The notes: generated by a model not told the origin, from the sequence alone. Numbered from the stretch's first letter, positions 35,208 to 46,760 are shown. The stretch is DNA of 64,000 bases from Agromyces protaetiae (GCF_030866785.1 NZ_CP133018.1:2480001-2544000); one strand, 5' to 3'. Program-made: numbers and translations.

Positions 35208-36517
35208 CGGGGGTCGGACTCCTCATCGGTGGTGCGGGCCGGTCGGCCGGCGGTCGGTTCGCGCTCGGTCGAACTGCGGTCGGTCAGAACCGAGACAACC
35301 ACGTCGAGGATGCCGTGTGCCACCGACACCTTCGTTCCGTGAAGTTCGGTGACGACCGCGCCGTCTTCGCCGACGACCGTCGCACGGTTGTCGTCGCCGG
35401 CGAACCCTTCGTGCCAGCCGACGCGATTGACCACGATCAGATCGGCACCCTTCGCTGCGCGCTTCTCGCGGCCGAGCTCGACGAGCCGCACGTCGTCGGG
35501 CTCGGTCTCGGCGGCGAAGCCGACCAGCACCGTGCCGTCGTGCGGCGCGTGGCCGAGCTCGGCGAGGATGTCGGGGTTGCGGACCAGTTCGAGCGTGAGC
35601 CCCGCATCGCCGGGCGTCTTCTTGAGCTTCGCCTCGCTCACCGCCGCCGGGCGGTAATCGGCCACCGCGGCCGCCATGACGACCACGTCGGCGCCGACGG
35701 CCGCTTCGCGGATCGCGTCGCGCAGCTCGAGCGCGGTCGAGACCTGCCGCACCGCGCACCCAGTGGGCTCGGCGATCTCGAGATTGGCCGCGACGAGCGT
35801 CACGGATGCCCCGCGGGCGCGCGCCGCCTCGGCGATGGCCACACCCTGTTTGCCGCTCGAGCGATTGCCCAGGAAGCGCACGGGATCGAGCGGTTCCCGA
35901 GTGCCGCCGGCGGACACCACGATGCGCCGGCCCGCGAGATCGTGGGACCTGGCGACTCCGGCGCCGGTTCCAGACGGAGCATCCGTCTCACCCACGACCG
36001 CGAGCGCGGCGCGCACGATCGCCTCGGGCTCTTCCATGCGGCCCGGCCCGGAGTCGGCGCCGGTGAGCTGTCCGACCGCGGGACCGACGACGGTGACCCC
36101 CCGGGCGAGGAGCGTGTCGATGTTCGCCTGGGTCGCCGGATGACGCCACATCTCGGTGTGCATCGCGGGCGCGATGACGAGCGGCGCCTCGCTCGCCAGG
36201 ACGGTGTTGCCGAGCAGGTCGTCGGCGAGTCCGGTCGCGAGCTTCGCGATGCTGTTCGCCGTCGCCGGGGCGATGACGATCAGATCGGCCGCCTGGCCGA
36301 TCGCCACGTGCCGCACCTCGGAGACGCCCTCGTACAGGTCGGTGTGCACCGGATTGCGCGAGATCGCCTCGAGCGTCGGCCTGCCGACGAATCGCAGCGC
36401 ACCCTCGGTCGGCACGACGTGGACGTCGTGCCCCGCGAGCACGAGCGCGCGCACGACGCCGACGGCCTTGTAGGCGGCGATGCCGCCGGTGATGCCGACG
36501 ACGACGTTCAGCGGCAC
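35204..36517 (-). CDS. coaBC: Bifunctional phosphopantothenoylcysteine decarboxylase/phosphopantothenate-cysteine ligase
   Basis: Two steps of CoA synthesis. 437 residues. The CoaC flavoprotein half (about 1-185) shows [34 protein letters not shown] and APAMHTEMW; the CoaB half (about 190-400) shows [37 protein letters not shown] and KKTPG. A short Ser/Arg/Thr-rich tail follows. It lies between rpoZ (13 bp) and metK (overlap), the standard actinobacterial order. Confidence 0.97.
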
Positions 36518-36530
36518 GGACGCGCCCGGA

Positions 36531-36788
36531 CTACTCGCCGACGGGGCGGATGCGGAGCTTGTCCTCGTTGATCTCGTGCATGGCCACGGTGAGCGGCTTG
36601 TCGTCGATCGACGAGTCCACGAGCGGGCCGACGTTGTCGAACAGGCTGCCCTCGTGCAGGTCGGCGTAGTAGTCGTTGATCTGACGCGCGCGCTTCGACG
36701 CGAAGATCACGAGCTGATACTTCGAGTCGACCTTCGAGAGCAGGTCGTCGATGGGCGGGTCGATGATGCCGGAAAGCTTCTCAGCCAT
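36531..36788 (-). CDS. rpoZ: DNA-directed RNA polymerase omega subunit
   Basis: 85 residues. Helps assemble and stabilise RNA polymerase around beta-prime. [29 protein letters not shown] is the conserved core. It is 13 bp after gmk and 13 bp before coaBC within one operon. Confidence 0.96.
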   Translation of the reverse strand: MAEKLSGIIDPPIDDLLSKVDSKYQLVIFASKRARQINDYYADLHEGSLFDNVGPLVDSSIDDKPLTVAMHEINEDKLRIRPVGE

Positions 36789-36801
36789 GAACGTGGACTC
36801 C

Positions 36802-37797
36802 TCAGTTCGCGGGGTGCGCAGGACCGGTGCGCGGAAGATCGTGGCGGAGGGCGGCGGGTCGCCGGCCCTTCCGAGGCCGCATCAAGTCTACGACCTTTCG
36901 CGCGGCCTCGCCGACGTCGCGGTTCACGACCTGGTGATCGAACTCCTCGACGGCCGCCAGCTCGACCTTCGCGGTCTCGAGCCGGCGCTGCTGCTCGGCG
37001 GGCGTCTCGGTGCCGCGACCGACCAGCCGGCGCACGAGCTCCTCCCAGGTCGGCGGCAGCAGGAAGACCAGCGTGGCGTCGGGCATCGCCCGGCGGACCG
37101 AGCGAGCGCCCTGGATGTCGATCTCGAGCAGCACCCGGTCACCGGCGCGGATCGCCGCCTCGACCGGGCCACGCGGCGTACCGTACCGGTACGCGTTGTG
37201 GACGGTCGCCCACTCGAGCAACTCGCCCGCCGCGACCAGCCGATCGAACTCGGCGTCGTCGACGAAGTAGTAGTGCTCGCCCTCGATCTCGCCCGGCCGC
37301 GGCGGCCGGGTCGTCGCCGACACCGAGAGCCGCACCTCGGGGTGGTGCGTGCGGATGTAGTTCGCGACGGTGCCCTTGCCGACCGCCGTGGGCCCGGCGA
37401 GCACCACGAGCCGGTCGCCGAAGCCGCCGTGCGAGGCCACCCAGTCGGCGACGAACTCGCGCAGCCGGCGGCGCTGCAGGCGGCCGAGCCCGCCGAGCCG
37501 CTTGGCGTCGGCGATCTGCAGCTCCGTCATGATGCGGGCGGTCTTCGTCTCGCCGATCGCGGGGATCGCGCCCAGGAACTCGGTCGCGCGCAGGCGGCCC
37601 TCGACCCCGTCGGGATCGGTGAACGCGGCACGCAGGACGTCGAGCGGGCTGCGCACGCCGTCGGCGATCTCACGCTTCACGGCGGCTCGGGCGCGCCGGG
37701 CCGCGACGGCGGCGCGCGATGCGGCGACCCGGTCGACCTCGGGCGGCGTCCTCGTCGACGTGGATCCGGTCGTGGCCGGCTCGATCGGTTCAGGCAC
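36802..37797 (-). CDS. gmk: Integration host factor (mIHF) domain fused to guanylate kinase
   Basis: 331 residues in one uninterrupted frame. Residues 1-24 are a low-complexity leader; about 25-112 form an actinobacterial integration-host-factor domain ([47 protein letters not shown] with its helix-hairpin-helix-like DNA-binding segment). About 127-325 form guanylate kinase: P-loop GPTAVGKGT (135-143), [28 protein letters not shown], and [16 protein letters not shown]. The kinase makes GDP from GMP; the mIHF part should bind DNA. Start GTG 37797 overlaps the pyrF stop by eight bases. Elsewhere in Actinobacteria mihF and gmk are adjacent genes; an internal GTG at residue 120 has no visible ribosome site. 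Confidence 0.9.
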   Translation of the reverse strand: MPEPIEPATTGSTSTRTPPEVDRVAASRAAVAARRARAAVKREIADGVRSPLDVLRAAFTDPDGVEGRLRATEFLGAIPAIGETKTARIMTELQIADAKRLGGLGRLQRRRLREFVADWVASHGGFGDRLVVLAGPTAVGKGTVANYIRTHHPEVRLSVSATTRPPRPGEIEGEHYYFVDDAEFDRLVAAGELLEWATVHNAYRYGTPRGPVEAAIRAGDRVLLEIDIQGARSVRRAMPDATLVFLLPPTWEELVRRLVGRGTETPAEQQRRLETAKVELAAVEEFDHQVVNRDVGEAARKVVDLMRPRKGRRPAALRHDLPRTGPAHPAN

Positions 37798-38668
37798 CTG
37801 CAACTCCCACTTCGTCGACCCGGCGCGCGATGACGTCGGCGAGGCCGTCTGGCCCCGCCGCGAGGATCGAACGCGATTCGCTGACGAGCACGCCGCCCGC
37901 GAGCGCACCGAAGATCCCGCGGTACTCGGATGCGGCGGCGCCCTGGTGGCCGAAGCCCGGCGCAAGCACCGGCAGGCCCGGCCGCGGCGGCTCGCCATCG
38001 CGGTCGATGCCCGCGGCCGCGAGGTCGACGGTCGCGCCGATGACGACGCCGATCGAGCCCATGGCCCGGTTCGAGGCATCCGGCAGACCCTGATTCCAGG
38101 CCGTGACGCCGGACACGATCGCACCGCCGACGGACTCCCCGGCCCGGCTGGACTGCTGCAGCACCGCACGCTGGATCGCCGCCGCCTCGGGGTTCGACGT
38201 CGCCGCGAGCACGAACACGCCTTTGCCCGCGGATTCGGCGAGCCGCAGGACCGACTCGAGCGAGCCGAGCCCCTGGTAGGGGCTCACGGTGATCGCGTCG
38301 GCCTCGAGCGACGAGCCGGGCGTGAGCCAGGCCTCGCCGTACGCCTCGACGCTCGAGCCGATGTCGCCGCGCTTGACGTCCGCGATGACCTCGAGGCCGG
38401 CATCGCGGGCCTCGTGCAGCACGCGCTCGAGCGCAGCGTACCCGGCGACGCCGTGGCGCTCGTAGAACGCCACCTGCGGCTTCACGACGCCGGCCAGACC
38501 CGCGGCGGCGCCGACGACGCGCAGACCGAACTCTCGCGCACCCTCTGCAGAGTCGGGCAGTCCCCACCGGTCGAGCAATCCGGCGTGCGGGTCGATGCCG
38601 ACGCACAGGCGTCCGGTCGAGGCGAAGACCGCCGCGAGCCGCTCGCCGAACGGCGTCACCGCCGTCAT
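37790..38668 (-). CDS. pyrF: Orotidine 5'-phosphate decarboxylase (actinobacterial/type 2)
   Basis: Last step of UMP synthesis. 292 residues, longer than the E. coli type. [33 protein letters not shown], the catalytic Lys-Asp segment [13 protein letters not shown], and [10 protein letters not shown] mark the type-2 family. The start overlaps the carB stop (ATGA). It closes the pyr part of the operon and overlaps the gmk fusion gene. Confidence 0.96.
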   Translation of the reverse strand: MTAVTPFGERLAAVFASTGRLCVGIDPHAGLLDRWGLPDSAEGAREFGLRVVGAAAGLAGVVKPQVAFYERHGVAGYAALERVLHEARDAGLEVIADVKRGDIGSSVEAYGEAWLTPGSSLEADAITVSPYQGLGSLESVLRLAESAGKGVFVLAATSNPEAAAIQRAVLQQSSRAGESVGGAIVSGVTAWNQGLPDASNRAMGSIGVVIGATVDLAAAGIDRDGEPPRPGLPVLAPGFGHQGAAASEYRGIFGALAGGVLVSESRSILAAGPDGLADVIARRVDEVGVAGA

Positions 38669-41600
38669 ACGGTGACCTCGCGACGGGCCTGGTACTCCTG
38701 CAGGCTCGTGACCTCGAAGCCGTGTTCACCCGCGTCGAGCGAGGCGACGGCCGCCGAGAGCTCGGCGATGGTGGTGAAGATCGGGATGCCGGCCGCGACC
38801 GCGGATGCGCGGATCTCGTAGCCGTCGGCCCGCGCCGACCGGCCGCTCGGCGTGTTGACCACCACGTGCACGTCGCCCTGGTGGATGAGCTCGACGATGC
38901 TCGTCGCCTCGGGCGTCGGCTTGTCGTGGTACTTCAGCACGAGACCGGCCTCGATGCCGTTGCGGCGCAGTACTTCGGCCGTGCCCTCGGTCGCCGTGAT
39001 CCGGAACCCGAGCTGCTGCAGGCGGAGCACCGGCAGGATCGCGGCTCGCTTGTCGCGGTCGGACACCGACACGAAGACCGTGCCCGTCGCCGGCATGCCG
39101 CCGTACGCGGCGAGCTGGCTCTTCGCGAACGCGGTCGGGAAGTCCTTGTCGATGCCCATGACCTCACCGGTCGAGCGCATCTCGGGCCCGAGCACCGAGT
39201 CGACCATGGTGCCCTCGCGCGTGCGGAACCGGTTGAACGGCAGCACGGCCTCCTTCACCGCGACCGGCGCGTCGAGCGGCACGCGCGAACCGTCCTGCTC
39301 GGGCAGCATGCCCTCCGCGATGAGCTCCTGCACCGATGCGCCGACCATGATGCGGCTCGCGGCCTTCGCGAGCGGGATGCCGAGCGCTTTCGACACGAAC
39401 GGCACGGTCCGGCTCGCGCGCGGATTCGCCTCGAGCACATAGAGCACGCCTGCGCCGATCGCGAACTGCACGTTCAGCAGGCCGCGCACGCCGATGCCCT
39501 CGGCGATCAGGCGCGTCGCGTCGCGGACCCGGTCGACCTCGGCACGGCCGAGCGTCACCGGCGGCAGCGTGCAGCTGGAGTCGCCCGAGTGCACCCCCGC
39601 CTCCTCGATGTGCTCCATCACGCCGCCGACGTACAGGTCGGTGCCGTCGTAGAGGGCGTCGACGTCGATCTCGATCGCGTCGTCGAGGAAGCGGTCGACG
39701 AGCAGCGGATGCGTCGGGCCCACGATGCCCTGACCCTCGATGCGCGTGAAGTAGTCGGTGAGGTTCGCGGTGTCGAACACGATCTCCATGCCGCGGCCGC
39801 CGAGCACGAAGCTCGGGCGGACGAGCACCGGATAGCCGATGCCCTCGGCCACCTGCACGGCGGTCGCGAGATCGGTCGCGGTGCCGTTGCGCGGCGCCAG
39901 GAGTCCGGCGTCCTCGAGGATGGCCGCGAACTGGCCGCGCTCCTCGGCCAGGTCGATGGCGTCGGGCGTCGTGCCGAGAATCGGCACGCCCGCCGCCTCG
40001 AGCCCCTTGGCGAGCCCGAGCGCCGTCTGCCCGCCGAGCTGCACGACGACGCCCACGAGCTCGCCGGACTGCGACTCGGCGTGGATGACCTCGAGCACGT
40101 CTTCGAGCGTGAGCGGTTCGAAGTAGAGGCGGTCGCTCGTGTCGTAGTCCGTCGAGACCGTCTCGGGGTTGCAGTTGATCATGATCGTCTCGAACCCTGC
40201 GTCCGAGAGCGCGAACGAGGCATGCACGCACGAGTAGTCGAACTCGACACCCTGGCCGATGCGGTTCGGTCCCGAGCCGAGGATGACGACCTTGCGCCGA
40301 TCGCTCGGCGCGACCTCGGTCTCGATGTCGTAGCTCGAGTAGTGGTACGGCGTGAGCGCCGGGAACTCCCCCGCACAGGTGTCGACCGTCTTGTACACGG
40401 GCCGGATGCCGAGGATGTGCCGTACCTCACGCGCGTCGGCCTCGCTGCCGAAGCCCCGGAGCTCGGCGATCTGCGCGTCCGAGAACCCGTGGTCCTTCGC
40501 GAGCAGCAGGGTGGCGTGATCGAGCGACTCGGCCGCGGCCACCTGCTCGGCGACCTCGTTGATCAGCTGGATCTGGTCGAGGAACCACGGGTCGATCTTG
40601 GTCGCCTCGAACGCCTGCTCGATGGTCGCGCCCTTGCGCAGCGCCTGCTGCACGAGCACGATGCGGCCGTCGGTCGGCACGCGGGCGCCCTCGAGCAACT
40701 CGTCGGCGCTGCGCTCCTCCGCGCCCCAGTGGAAGGACGAGCCGCGCTTCTCGAGCGAGCGCAGGGCCTTCTGCAACGCCGTGCTGTAGTTGCGGCCGAT
40801 GGCCATCGCCTCGCCGACCGACTTCATGGTGGTGGTGAGGGTCGGGTCGGCGGCCGGGAACTTCTCGAACGCGAACCGGGGCACCTTCACGACCACGTAG
40901 TCGAGCGTCGGCTCGAAGCTCGCGGGGGTCACCTTGGTGATGTCGTTCGGGATCTCGTCGAGCCGGTACCCGATGGCGAGCTTCGCGGCGATCTTCGCGA
41001 TCGGGAAGCCCGTGGCCTTGGACGCGAGCGCCGACGAACGCGACACGCGCGGGTTCATCTCGATGACGATGACGCGGCCGTTCTCGGGGTCGACCGCGAA
41101 CTGGATGTTGCAGCCGCCCGTGTCGACGCCCACCGCGCGGATGATGTCGATGCCGATGTCGCGGAGCTTCTGGTACTCGCGGTCGGTGAGCGTCAGCGCG
41201 GGTGCGACCGTGATCGAGTCGCCGGTGTGCACGCCGACCGGGTCGACGTTCTCGATCGAGCAGACCACGACCGTGTTGTCGGCCGTGTCGCGCATGAGCT
41301 CGAGCTCGTACTCCTTCCAGCCGAGGATGGACTCCTCGAGGAGCACCTCGGTGGTCGGCGAGTCGTGCAGGCCTGCGCCGGCGATCCGGCGCAGATCGTC
41401 CTCGTCGTAGGCGAAGCCCGAGCCGAGCCCGCCCATGGTGAACGAGGGGCGCACGACGAGCGGGTAGCCGAGGTCGTCGGCCGCCGCGAGGACCTCGTCC
41501 ATGGTGTGCGCGATGTGCGAACGCGCGACGTCGGCGCCGCACTCCACGACGAGCTCCTTGAACAGCTGCCGGTCCTCGCCCTTGCGGATGGCGTCGACCT

Positions 41601-41955
41601 TCGCGCCGATGAGCTCGACGCCGTGCTTCTCGAGGATGCCGGCGTCGTGCAGGGCGATGGCCGCATTGAGCGCGGTCTGGCCGCCGAGCGTCGGCAGCAC
41701 CGCGTCGGGCTTCTCCTTGACGATGATCGACTCGATGATCTCGGGTGTGATCGGTTCGACGTAGGTCGCGTCGGCGAAGTCGGGGTCGGTCATGATCGTG
41801 GCCGGGTTCGGGTTCACGAGGATGACGCGCACGCCCTCGGCACGCAGCACGCGGCAGGCCTGCGTGCCGGAGTAGTCGAACTCGGCCGCCTGGCCGATGA
41901 CGATCGGGCCGGACCCGATGACGAGGACGGAGGTGATGTCGTCGCGCTTGGGCAT
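38665..41955 (-). CDS. carB: Carbamoyl-phosphate synthase large subunit
   Basis: 1096 residues. Two homologous ATP-grasp halves: the first begins [26 protein letters not shown], the second [27 protein letters not shown]-binding loops [17 protein letters not shown] and [17 protein letters not shown] are seen. The C-terminal MGS-like allosteric domain ([26 protein letters not shown]) senses UMP/ornithine-type effectors. It overlaps carA by one base (TGATG) and pyrF by four. Confidence 0.98.
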   Translation of the reverse strand: MPKRDDITSVLVIGSGPIVIGQAAEFDYSGTQACRVLRAEGVRVILVNPNPATIMTDPDFADATYVEPITPEIIESIIVKEKPDAVLPTLGGQTALNAAIALHDAGILEKHGVELIGAKVDAIRKGEDRQLFKELVVECGADVARSHIAHTMDEVLAAADDLGYPLVVRPSFTMGGLGSGFAYDEDDLRRIAGAGLHDSPTTEVLLEESILGWKEYELELMRDTADNTVVVCSIENVDPVGVHTGDSITVAPALTLTDREYQKLRDIGIDIIRAVGVDTGGCNIQFAVDPENGRVIVIEMNPRVSRSSALASKATGFPIAKIAAKLAIGYRLDEIPNDITKVTPASFEPTLDYVVVKVPRFAFEKFPAADPTLTTTMKSVGEAMAIGRNYSTALQKALRSLEKRGSSFHWGAEERSADELLEGARVPTDGRIVLVQQALRKGATIEQAFEATKIDPWFLDQIQLINEVAEQVAAAESLDHATLLLAKDHGFSDAQIAELRGFGSEADAREVRHILGIRPVYKTVDTCAGEFPALTPYHYSSYDIETEVAPSDRRKVVILGSGPNRIGQGVEFDYSCVHASFALSDAGFETIMINCNPETVSTDYDTSDRLYFEPLTLEDVLEVIHAESQSGELVGVVVQLGGQTALGLAKGLEAAGVPILGTTPDAIDLAEERGQFAAILEDAGLLAPRNGTATDLATAVQVAEGIGYPVLVRPSFVLGGRGMEIVFDTANLTDYFTRIEGQGIVGPTHPLLVDRFLDDAIEIDVDALYDGTDLYVGGVMEHIEEAGVHSGDSSCTLPPVTLGRAEVDRVRDATRLIAEGIGVRGLLNVQFAIGAGVLYVLEANPRASRTVPFVSKALGIPLAKAASRIMVGASVQELIAEGMLPEQDGSRVPLDAPVAVKEAVLPFNRFRTREGTMVDSVLGPEMRSTGEVMGIDKDFPTAFAKSQLAAYGGMPATGTVFVSVSDRDKRAAILPVLRLQQLGFRITATEGTAEVLRRNGIEAGLVLKYHDKPTPEATSIVELIHQGDVHVVVNTPSGRSARADGYEIRASAVAAGIPIFTTIAELSAAVASLDAGEHGFEVTSLQEYQARREVTV

Positions 41956-43112
41956 CAGGCGTTGGACTCCTTGTTGGCGACCACGAGGTCGCGGAAACGA
42001 TCGAAGAGGTAGTTGGCGTCGTGCGGACCGGCCGCCGACTCGGGGTGGTACTGCACGCTGAACGCCGGGATGTCGAGGCAGTTGAGGCCCTCGACGACGT
42101 CGTCGTTCAGGTCGACGTGGCTCACTTCGACGCGGCCGAAGCCCTCGCTCGACTCGGTGATCTCGCCGATCGGTGCGTCGACCGCGAAGCCGTGGTTGTG
42201 CGAGGTGATCTCGACACGGCCGGTGGCCCTGTCGAGCACGGGCTGGTTGATGCCCCGGTGACCGAACGGCAGCTTGTAGGTGTCGAAGCCGAGCGCACGG
42301 CCGAGCAGCTGGTTGCCGAAGCAGATGCCGAAGTAGGGCCGGCCGTCGCGCAGTGAGTCGCGGAGCAGCTCGACGTGCCGGTCGGACGCGCTCGGGTCGC
42401 CCGGCCCGTTCGAGAAGAACAGCGCGTCGGGCGCCAGGTCGCGGATCTCGTCGATCGACACGGTCTGCGGCACCACGTGCACGTCGAAGCCGCGGGCCGC
42501 GAGGTACTTCAGGGTAGACGTCTTGACGCCCAGGTCGAGCACCGCGACCGAGCCGACCCGCTCGCCCTCGGCGGGGAGCGTGTACCGCTCGACGGTCGAG
42601 ACGGTGCCCGACAGGTTCTGGCCGGCCATCTCGGCGCCGCTGCGCACGAGATCGAGCTGCTCGCCCGCGCTCAGGAGCGCGTCGTCGCCGGAGAACACGC
42701 CGGCGCGCATGGCGCCGGCCGAGCGGATGTGCCGCGTCACGGCCCGCGTGTCGATGCCGGAGATGCCGACGACGCCTGCCTCCACGAGGTCGTCGTCGAG
42801 ACGGCGCTGGGAGCGGAAGTTGGACACGACCCGGGCGGGGTCGCGCACGATGAACCCGGCCACCCAGATGCGGGCGGACTCGGTGTCCTCGTCGTTCATA
42901 CCGGTGTTGCCGATGTGCGGCGCGGTCATGAGGACGATCTGCCCCGCGTACGAGGGGTCGGTGAGCGTCTCCTGGTACCCGGTCATGCCGGTCGCGAAGA
43001 CGGCCTCGCCGAGCGTGCGCCCACGCGCGCCGTAGGCGCGCCCCTCGTATCGCGTCCCGTCTTCGAGGACGAGCACCGCGGGATCGCTCGTCAGCGGGGT
43101 CGGCTCAGTCAT
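41955..43112 (-). CDS. carA: Carbamoyl-phosphate synthase small (glutaminase) subunit
   Basis: 385 residues. Supplies ammonia from glutamine to CarB. N-terminal [15 protein letters not shown] and [16 protein letters not shown], then a class I amidotransferase domain with nucleophile Cys in [16 protein letters not shown] and His/Glu in [11 protein letters not shown]. The frame is open to 43475, but ATG 43112 ([10 protein letters not shown]) fits and overlaps the previous stop by eight bases (ATGACTGA). Confidence 0.97.
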   Translation of the reverse strand: MTEPTPLTSDPAVLVLEDGTRYEGRAYGARGRTLGEAVFATGMTGYQETLTDPSYAGQIVLMTAPHIGNTGMNDEDTESARIWVAGFIVRDPARVVSNFRSQRRLDDDLVEAGVVGISGIDTRAVTRHIRSAGAMRAGVFSGDDALLSAGEQLDLVRSGAEMAGQNLSGTVSTVERYTLPAEGERVGSVAVLDLGVKTSTLKYLAARGFDVHVVPQTVSIDEIRDLAPDALFFSNGPGDPSASDRHVELLRDSLRDGRPYFGICFGNQLLGRALGFDTYKLPFGHRGINQPVLDRATGRVEITSHNHGFAVDAPIGEITESSEGFGRVEVSHVDLNDDVVEGLNCLDIPAFSVQYHPESAAGPHDANYLFDRFRDLVVANKESNA

Positions 43113-43704
43113 TCGTGTCTCGTTCTTTCGCTTCGGGCCGCGGGACGGATGCCACCGCGGCGAGATCGGAGACGGCCGCGATGAGGCGGGCCGCGTCGCC
43201 CGGATACCGGGCTCTGAAGTAGCTGTCGACCTGGACCGGCGGCGGTGCCGCGGTCGCGGCGGCTGCGGATGCCCCGGCAGCACCGGATGCCTCGACCGCA
43301 CCCGATGCCTCGGGGCGCCAGGTGATGGCGACGAGTCCCTCGGGCTCGACCCCGCGATCGATCGCGTAGGTCGCCGTGCCCGCACCGGCCAGCGCCGCCG
43401 AGGGGATGAAGCTCGGCTGCTCCCCCACGATCCGGAGCAGGACGCCCTCCGCATGGACCTCGACGTGCGCGGCACCGCGGAAGGCCAGCCCGGCCAGCGC
43501 GAGGCGCTCGAGCGGGCTGCCGACGGGCGTCGTCGCGACGTAGAGCGCCTCGATGTCGAGCTCGGCCGTGCCGAGCCCCGCGGGCACCGCGTACGTCCCG
43601 TAGGCGGCGTCGCGTCGCGCGCGCCGACGCCATGAGCGCCACATCAGCGCGGCGGCCGCGCCGATCACGAGGGCGGCGACGAGGCCGCCGACCAGCTCAG
43701 CCAT
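43105..43704 (-). CDS. Membrane-anchored PH-like domain protein of the pyr operon
   Basis: 199 residues of unknown function. One N-terminal helix ([19 protein letters not shown], about 4-22) is followed by a basic stop-transfer RRRARR, then a soluble part (about 45-135) containing [21 protein letters not shown] that resembles bacterial PH-like domains, and an Ala/Ser linker before a short C-terminal segment. Proteins of this kind commonly sit between pyrC and carA in Actinobacteria. It overlaps both neighbours by eight bases, so it is translated with the pyrimidine enzymes. A regulatory or assembly role at the membrane is only an inference. Confidence 0.75.
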   Translation of the reverse strand: MAELVGGLVAALVIGAAAALMWRSWRRRARRDAAYGTYAVPAGLGTAELDIEALYVATTPVGSPLERLALAGLAFRGAAHVEVHAEGVLLRIVGEQPSFIPSAALAGAGTATYAIDRGVEPEGLVAITWRPEASGAVEASGAAGASAAAATAAPPPVQVDSYFRARYPGDAARLIAAVSDLAAVASVPRPEAKERDTND

Positions 43705-45040
43705 GCGCGACCCCGGCGGCCTGAGCCGCGAGCTCGGCGATCTCGGCGGCCGGCCGCACCGCGCCGTCGAGCATGGTCGGGTAGCCGGCGTGCACGGTCG
43801 CGACGACCCGGCCGGGGAGCTGCATGCCGAGGTACGGCGAGTTGCCGCTTCGTCCCGCCAGCCGGGCGGTGTCGAACATGGCCGACGCGGCGGGGTCGTA
43901 GAGCGTGAGCTCGGCCGGCGCCCCCGCCGCGAGCGCGGCGCCCTGGCCGCCGAGCCGGCCGATGCGCGCGGGCGCCTCTGACATGACGCGGGCGACGCCC
44001 GCCCAGTCGAGGAGACCGGTCTCGACCATCGCCTGATGCACGACCGAGAGCGCGGACTCGAGCCCGACCATGCCGTTCGCGGCGGCGTCCCACTCGCTCT
44101 CCTTCGCCTCGACCGGGTGCGGGGCGTGATCGGTCGCGACGATGTCGATCGTGCCGTCGGCGAGCGCCGCGCGCAGCGCCTCGACGTCCTCCGATCGGCG
44201 GAGCGGCGGATTCACCTTGTACCGGGCGTCGTAGGTCGCCACGAGGTCTTCGGTGAGCAGCAGGTGGTGCGGCGTGACCTCGGCGGTCACGGGGATACCG
44301 CGGGCCTTGGCCCAGCGGATGACCTCGACCGAGCCGGCGGTCGAGACGTGGCAGACGTGCAGCCTGGAGCCCACGTGCTCGGCGAGCAGCACGTCGCGCG
44401 CGATGATCGACTCCTCGGCGACCGCGGGCCAGCCGGTGAGGCCGAGTTCGGCGGAGCGCGCGCCCTCGTTCATCTGCGCCCCCACGGTGAGCCTCGGCTC
44501 CTGGGCGTGCTGCGCGATGACGCCGTCGAACGCCTTGACGTACTCGAGGGCCCGGCGCATGAGCACCGGGTCGGCGACGCAGATGCCGTCGTCGGAGAAG
44601 ACGCGCACGTTCGCCCGCGAGGTGGCCATAGCGCCGAGCTCGGCGAGGCGCTCGCCCGCGAGGCCCACTGTGACGGCGCCGATCGGCTGCACCGTCGCGT
44701 AGCCCGCGGCCCGGCCGAGGCTCGCGACCTGCTCGACGACGCCCGCCGTGTCGGCCACGGGGAACGTGTTCGCCATCGGGAAGACCGCCGTGTACCCGCC
44801 GGCGGCGGCGGCCTGGGTGCCCGTGAGCACGGTCTCGCTCTGCTCGTACCCCGGCTCGCGGAGGTGCGTGTGCAGGTCGACGAGGCCGGGCAGTGCGAGC
44901 AGGCCGTCGGCGTCGATGACGGTGGCGCCCGAGGCATCCGTCACCTGACCGACCTCGAGGATCTCACCTCCGGCGATCAGCAGGTCGGCGCGCTCGCCAC
45001 CCGGCAACGTCGCGCCGCGGACCAGGATGCGCCCGCTCAT
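43697..45040 (-). CDS. pyrC: Dihydroorotase (multifunctional complex type)
   Basis: Closes carbamoyl-aspartate to dihydroorotate. 447 residues, class I amidohydrolase. Zinc ligands [15 protein letters not shown] (about 58-72), the carbamylated-Lys-type region, [14 protein letters not shown], and Asp in [15 protein letters not shown] are present. ATG 45040 overlaps the pyrB stop (ATGA); the frame is open further upstream only by chance. The stop overlaps the PH-like gene by eight bases. Confidence 0.96.
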   Translation of the reverse strand: MSGRILVRGATLPGGERADLLIAGGEILEVGQVTDASGATVIDADGLLALPGLVDLHTHLREPGYEQSETVLTGTQAAAAGGYTAVFPMANTFPVADTAGVVEQVASLGRAAGYATVQPIGAVTVGLAGERLAELGAMATSRANVRVFSDDGICVADPVLMRRALEYVKAFDGVIAQHAQEPRLTVGAQMNEGARSAELGLTGWPAVAEESIIARDVLLAEHVGSRLHVCHVSTAGSVEVIRWAKARGIPVTAEVTPHHLLLTEDLVATYDARYKVNPPLRRSEDVEALRAALADGTIDIVATDHAPHPVEAKESEWDAAANGMVGLESALSVVHQAMVETGLLDWAGVARVMSEAPARIGRLGGQGAALAAGAPAELTLYDPAASAMFDTARLAGRSGNSPYLGMQLPGRVVATVHAGYPTMLDGAVRPAAEIAELAAQAAGVAHG

Positions 45041-45987
45041 GCGTCGCTCCGTTCGCCGGACAGCAGCATGTACAGGGCAGCCATTCTCACTGAAACTCCG
45101 TTCGCAACCTGCTCGCGCACCGTGGACTGCGGGGAGTCGGCGGCGCGGGCGGCGATCTCGAGCCCACGGTTCATCGGGCCCGGATGCATCACCATCGTAG
45201 TCGTGGGCAGCCGGTCGAACCGGGCGTCGTCGAGCCCCCAGGTCCTCGCATACTCTCGGCTGTTCGGGAAGAACGCGTCGTGCATGCGCTCGGCCTGCAC
45301 CCGCAGCATCATGACCACGTCGGGCGCGTCGGCGAGCGCCGCGTCGAGGTCGTAGCCGACCCGGGCCGGCCATGAGCCGGTCTCGACCGGCAGCAGGGTC
45401 GGCGGGGCGACGAGCTGCACGTCCGCGCCGAGCGTCTCGAGCAGCCACACGTTCGAGCGCGCCACGCGCGAGTGGAGGATGTCGCCGACGATGACGACAC
45501 CCACGCCGTCGAGCCCTCGCCCGCGGGAAGCGGCGCCGTGGAGCCGGCGCCGCATGGTGAACGCGTCGAGCAGCGCCTGCGTGGGGTGCTCGTGCGTGCC
45601 GTCGCCGGCGTTCACGACGCCCGCGTCGATCCATCCGCTCGTGGCGAGCACCTGTGGCGCTCCCGAGGCGTGATGCCTGATGACGACGCCGTCGGCACCC
45701 ATCGCCTGGAGGGTCTGTGCGGTGTCTTTGAGGGATTCGCCCTTCGAGACGCTCGACCCCTTGGCGCTGAAGGTGATGACGTCGGCCGAGAGCCGCTTCG
45801 CGGCGGCCTCGAACGAGATGCGCGTGCGCGTGGAGTCCTCGAAGAACAGGTTGACGACGGTCTTGCCCCGGAGCGTCGGGAGCTTCTTCACCTCGCGCTC
45901 CTGCACGGCCGCCATGTCTTCGGCGATGTCGAGCAGCGCGATCGCCCGCTCGCGCGGAAGGCCCTTCGTGCCGAGCAGATGCCTCAT
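45037..45987 (-). CDS. pyrB: Aspartate carbamoyltransferase catalytic subunit
   Basis: 316 residues. The carbamoyl phosphate site [19 protein letters not shown] (about 49-67), [14 protein letters not shown], and [11 protein letters not shown] are complete. No pyrI regulatory subunit is seen, as usual in Actinobacteria; control is by PyrR. The start overlaps the pyrR stop (ATGA). Confidence 0.97.
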   Translation of the reverse strand: MRHLLGTKGLPRERAIALLDIAEDMAAVQEREVKKLPTLRGKTVVNLFFEDSTRTRISFEAAAKRLSADVITFSAKGSSVSKGESLKDTAQTLQAMGADGVVIRHHASGAPQVLATSGWIDAGVVNAGDGTHEHPTQALLDAFTMRRRLHGAASRGRGLDGVGVVIVGDILHSRVARSNVWLLETLGADVQLVAPPTLLPVETGSWPARVGYDLDAALADAPDVVMMLRVQAERMHDAFFPNSREYARTWGLDDARFDRLPTTTMVMHPGPMNRGLEIAARAADSPQSTVREQVANGVSVRMAALYMLLSGERSDA

Positions 45988-46526
45988 ACGTCGCCCCCCT
46001 CGATCGTCACGGCGTCCTCGCCGTCGGACTCGACGAGCCGGACGTTCACGCGCTCCTGCTTGGAACTCGGCAGGTTCTTGCCGACGAAGTCGGCGCGGAT
46101 CGGGAACTCGCGGTGCCCGCGGTCGACGAGCACCGCGAGCCGGACGGCTTTCGCGCGTCCGAGGTCGCTGAGCGCGTCGAACGCGGCGCGGATCGTGCGG
46201 CCCGAGTACAGCACGTCGTCGACGAGCACGACGGTCTTGCCGTCGATGCCGCCGGCCGGGAGCCGGGTGGGCGACGGCGTGCGCGTGCGGGTGCGGCCCA
46301 GGTCGTCGCGGTACATCGTGACGTCGAGCGCGCCAGCGAGATCCGCCGGGGCATCGGGCTCGATGCGCGAGATGGTGTCCGCGATCCGGCGGGCGAGGAA
46401 CACGCCCCTGGTCGGGATGCCGAGGATGACGAGATCGGCCGCTCCGCGGTTGGACTCGAGGATCTCGTGCGAGATGCGGGTCAACGCCCGCGAGACGTCA
46501 GCGTGAGTGAGCACGGCACGTGCCAT
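45984..46526 (-). CDS. pyrR: PyrR bifunctional pyrimidine regulator/uracil phosphoribosyltransferase
   Basis: 180 residues. Binds pyr mRNA when UMP/UTP is high and has uracil phosphoribosyltransferase activity. The PRPP loop [17 protein letters not shown] (about 97-113) and basic RNA-binding face residues ([33 protein letters not shown]) are present. First gene of the pyr operon. Its leader carries a PyrR-binding loop overlapping the ribosome-binding site (46543-46558), pointing to translational feedback. Confidence 0.97.
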   Translation of the reverse strand: MARAVLTHADVSRALTRISHEILESNRGAADLVILGIPTRGVFLARRIADTISRIEPDAPADLAGALDVTMYRDDLGRTRTRTPSPTRLPAGGIDGKTVVLVDDVLYSGRTIRAAFDALSDLGRAKAVRLAVLVDRGHREFPIRADFVGKNLPSSKQERVNVRLVESDGEDAVTIEGGDV

Positions 46527-46542
46527 CCACCGACTCCCTTCT

Positions 46543-46558
46543 CCGCCTCACAGGACGG
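46543..46558 (-). promoter_or_regulatory. PyrR-binding RNA element in the pyr leader
   Basis: Minus-strand CCGTCCTGTGAGGCGG, followed by AGAAGGGAG and then ATG 46526. It contains UCCUGUGAGG, which fits the PyrR binding-loop consensus UCCNGNGAGG, flanked by complementary CCG/CGG. Lying just before the ribosome-binding site with no terminator between, it matches the mycobacterial type of PyrR-dependent translational repression rather than Bacillus-type attenuation. Confidence 0.75.
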
Positions 46559-46583
46559 CCTTAAAGGTTGCCAAACTCCCCCG

Positions 46584-46589
46584 AGCCTA
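46584..46589 (-). promoter_or_regulatory. Predicted pyr operon -10 box
   Basis: TAGGCT on the minus strand, giving a leader of about 50 nt that includes the PyrR element. The -35 region (TGAGGC or nearby) is weak. Confidence 0.45.
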
Positions 46590-46633
46590 CCAGCGTGACC
46601 GCCCCGCCTCATTCCTTGCTCAGGAATCACGAC

Positions 46634-46674
46634 GGCCCCGTCGGCGTGTCGGTGGGCGACACGCCGGCGGGGCC
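46634..46674 (-). terminator. Terminator after the DoxX gene
   Basis: An 18-bp stem with one G-T wobble (46634-46651 with 46657-46674) and 5-nt loop, between the doxX stop and the pyr promoter. It insulates the pyr operon. Confidence 0.75.
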
Positions 46675-46711
46675 GGTGATCTTCCTGAGTTGCGAGGTGA
46701 GGAACAGCGCT

Positions 46712-46760
46712 TCGGGCGGGCGGATGCCTCGGGCGGGCGGATGCCTCGGGGGGCGGGTGT
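46712..46760. repeat. 17-bp tandem repeat just after the DoxX gene
   Basis: Two exact copies of TCGGGCGGGCGGATGCC (46712-46728, 46729-46745) and a degenerate third (to 46760), ending one base from the doxX stop. Each exact copy contributes a copy of the 11-mer CGGATGCCTCG found throughout the window. Confidence 0.75.

Noticed and set aside
37798..38169. Extension of the gmk fusion protein upstream to 38169
   Set aside because: The extra residues are out-of-frame antisense-like sequence inside pyrF; GTG 37797 overlaps the pyrF stop as other genes in this operon do.
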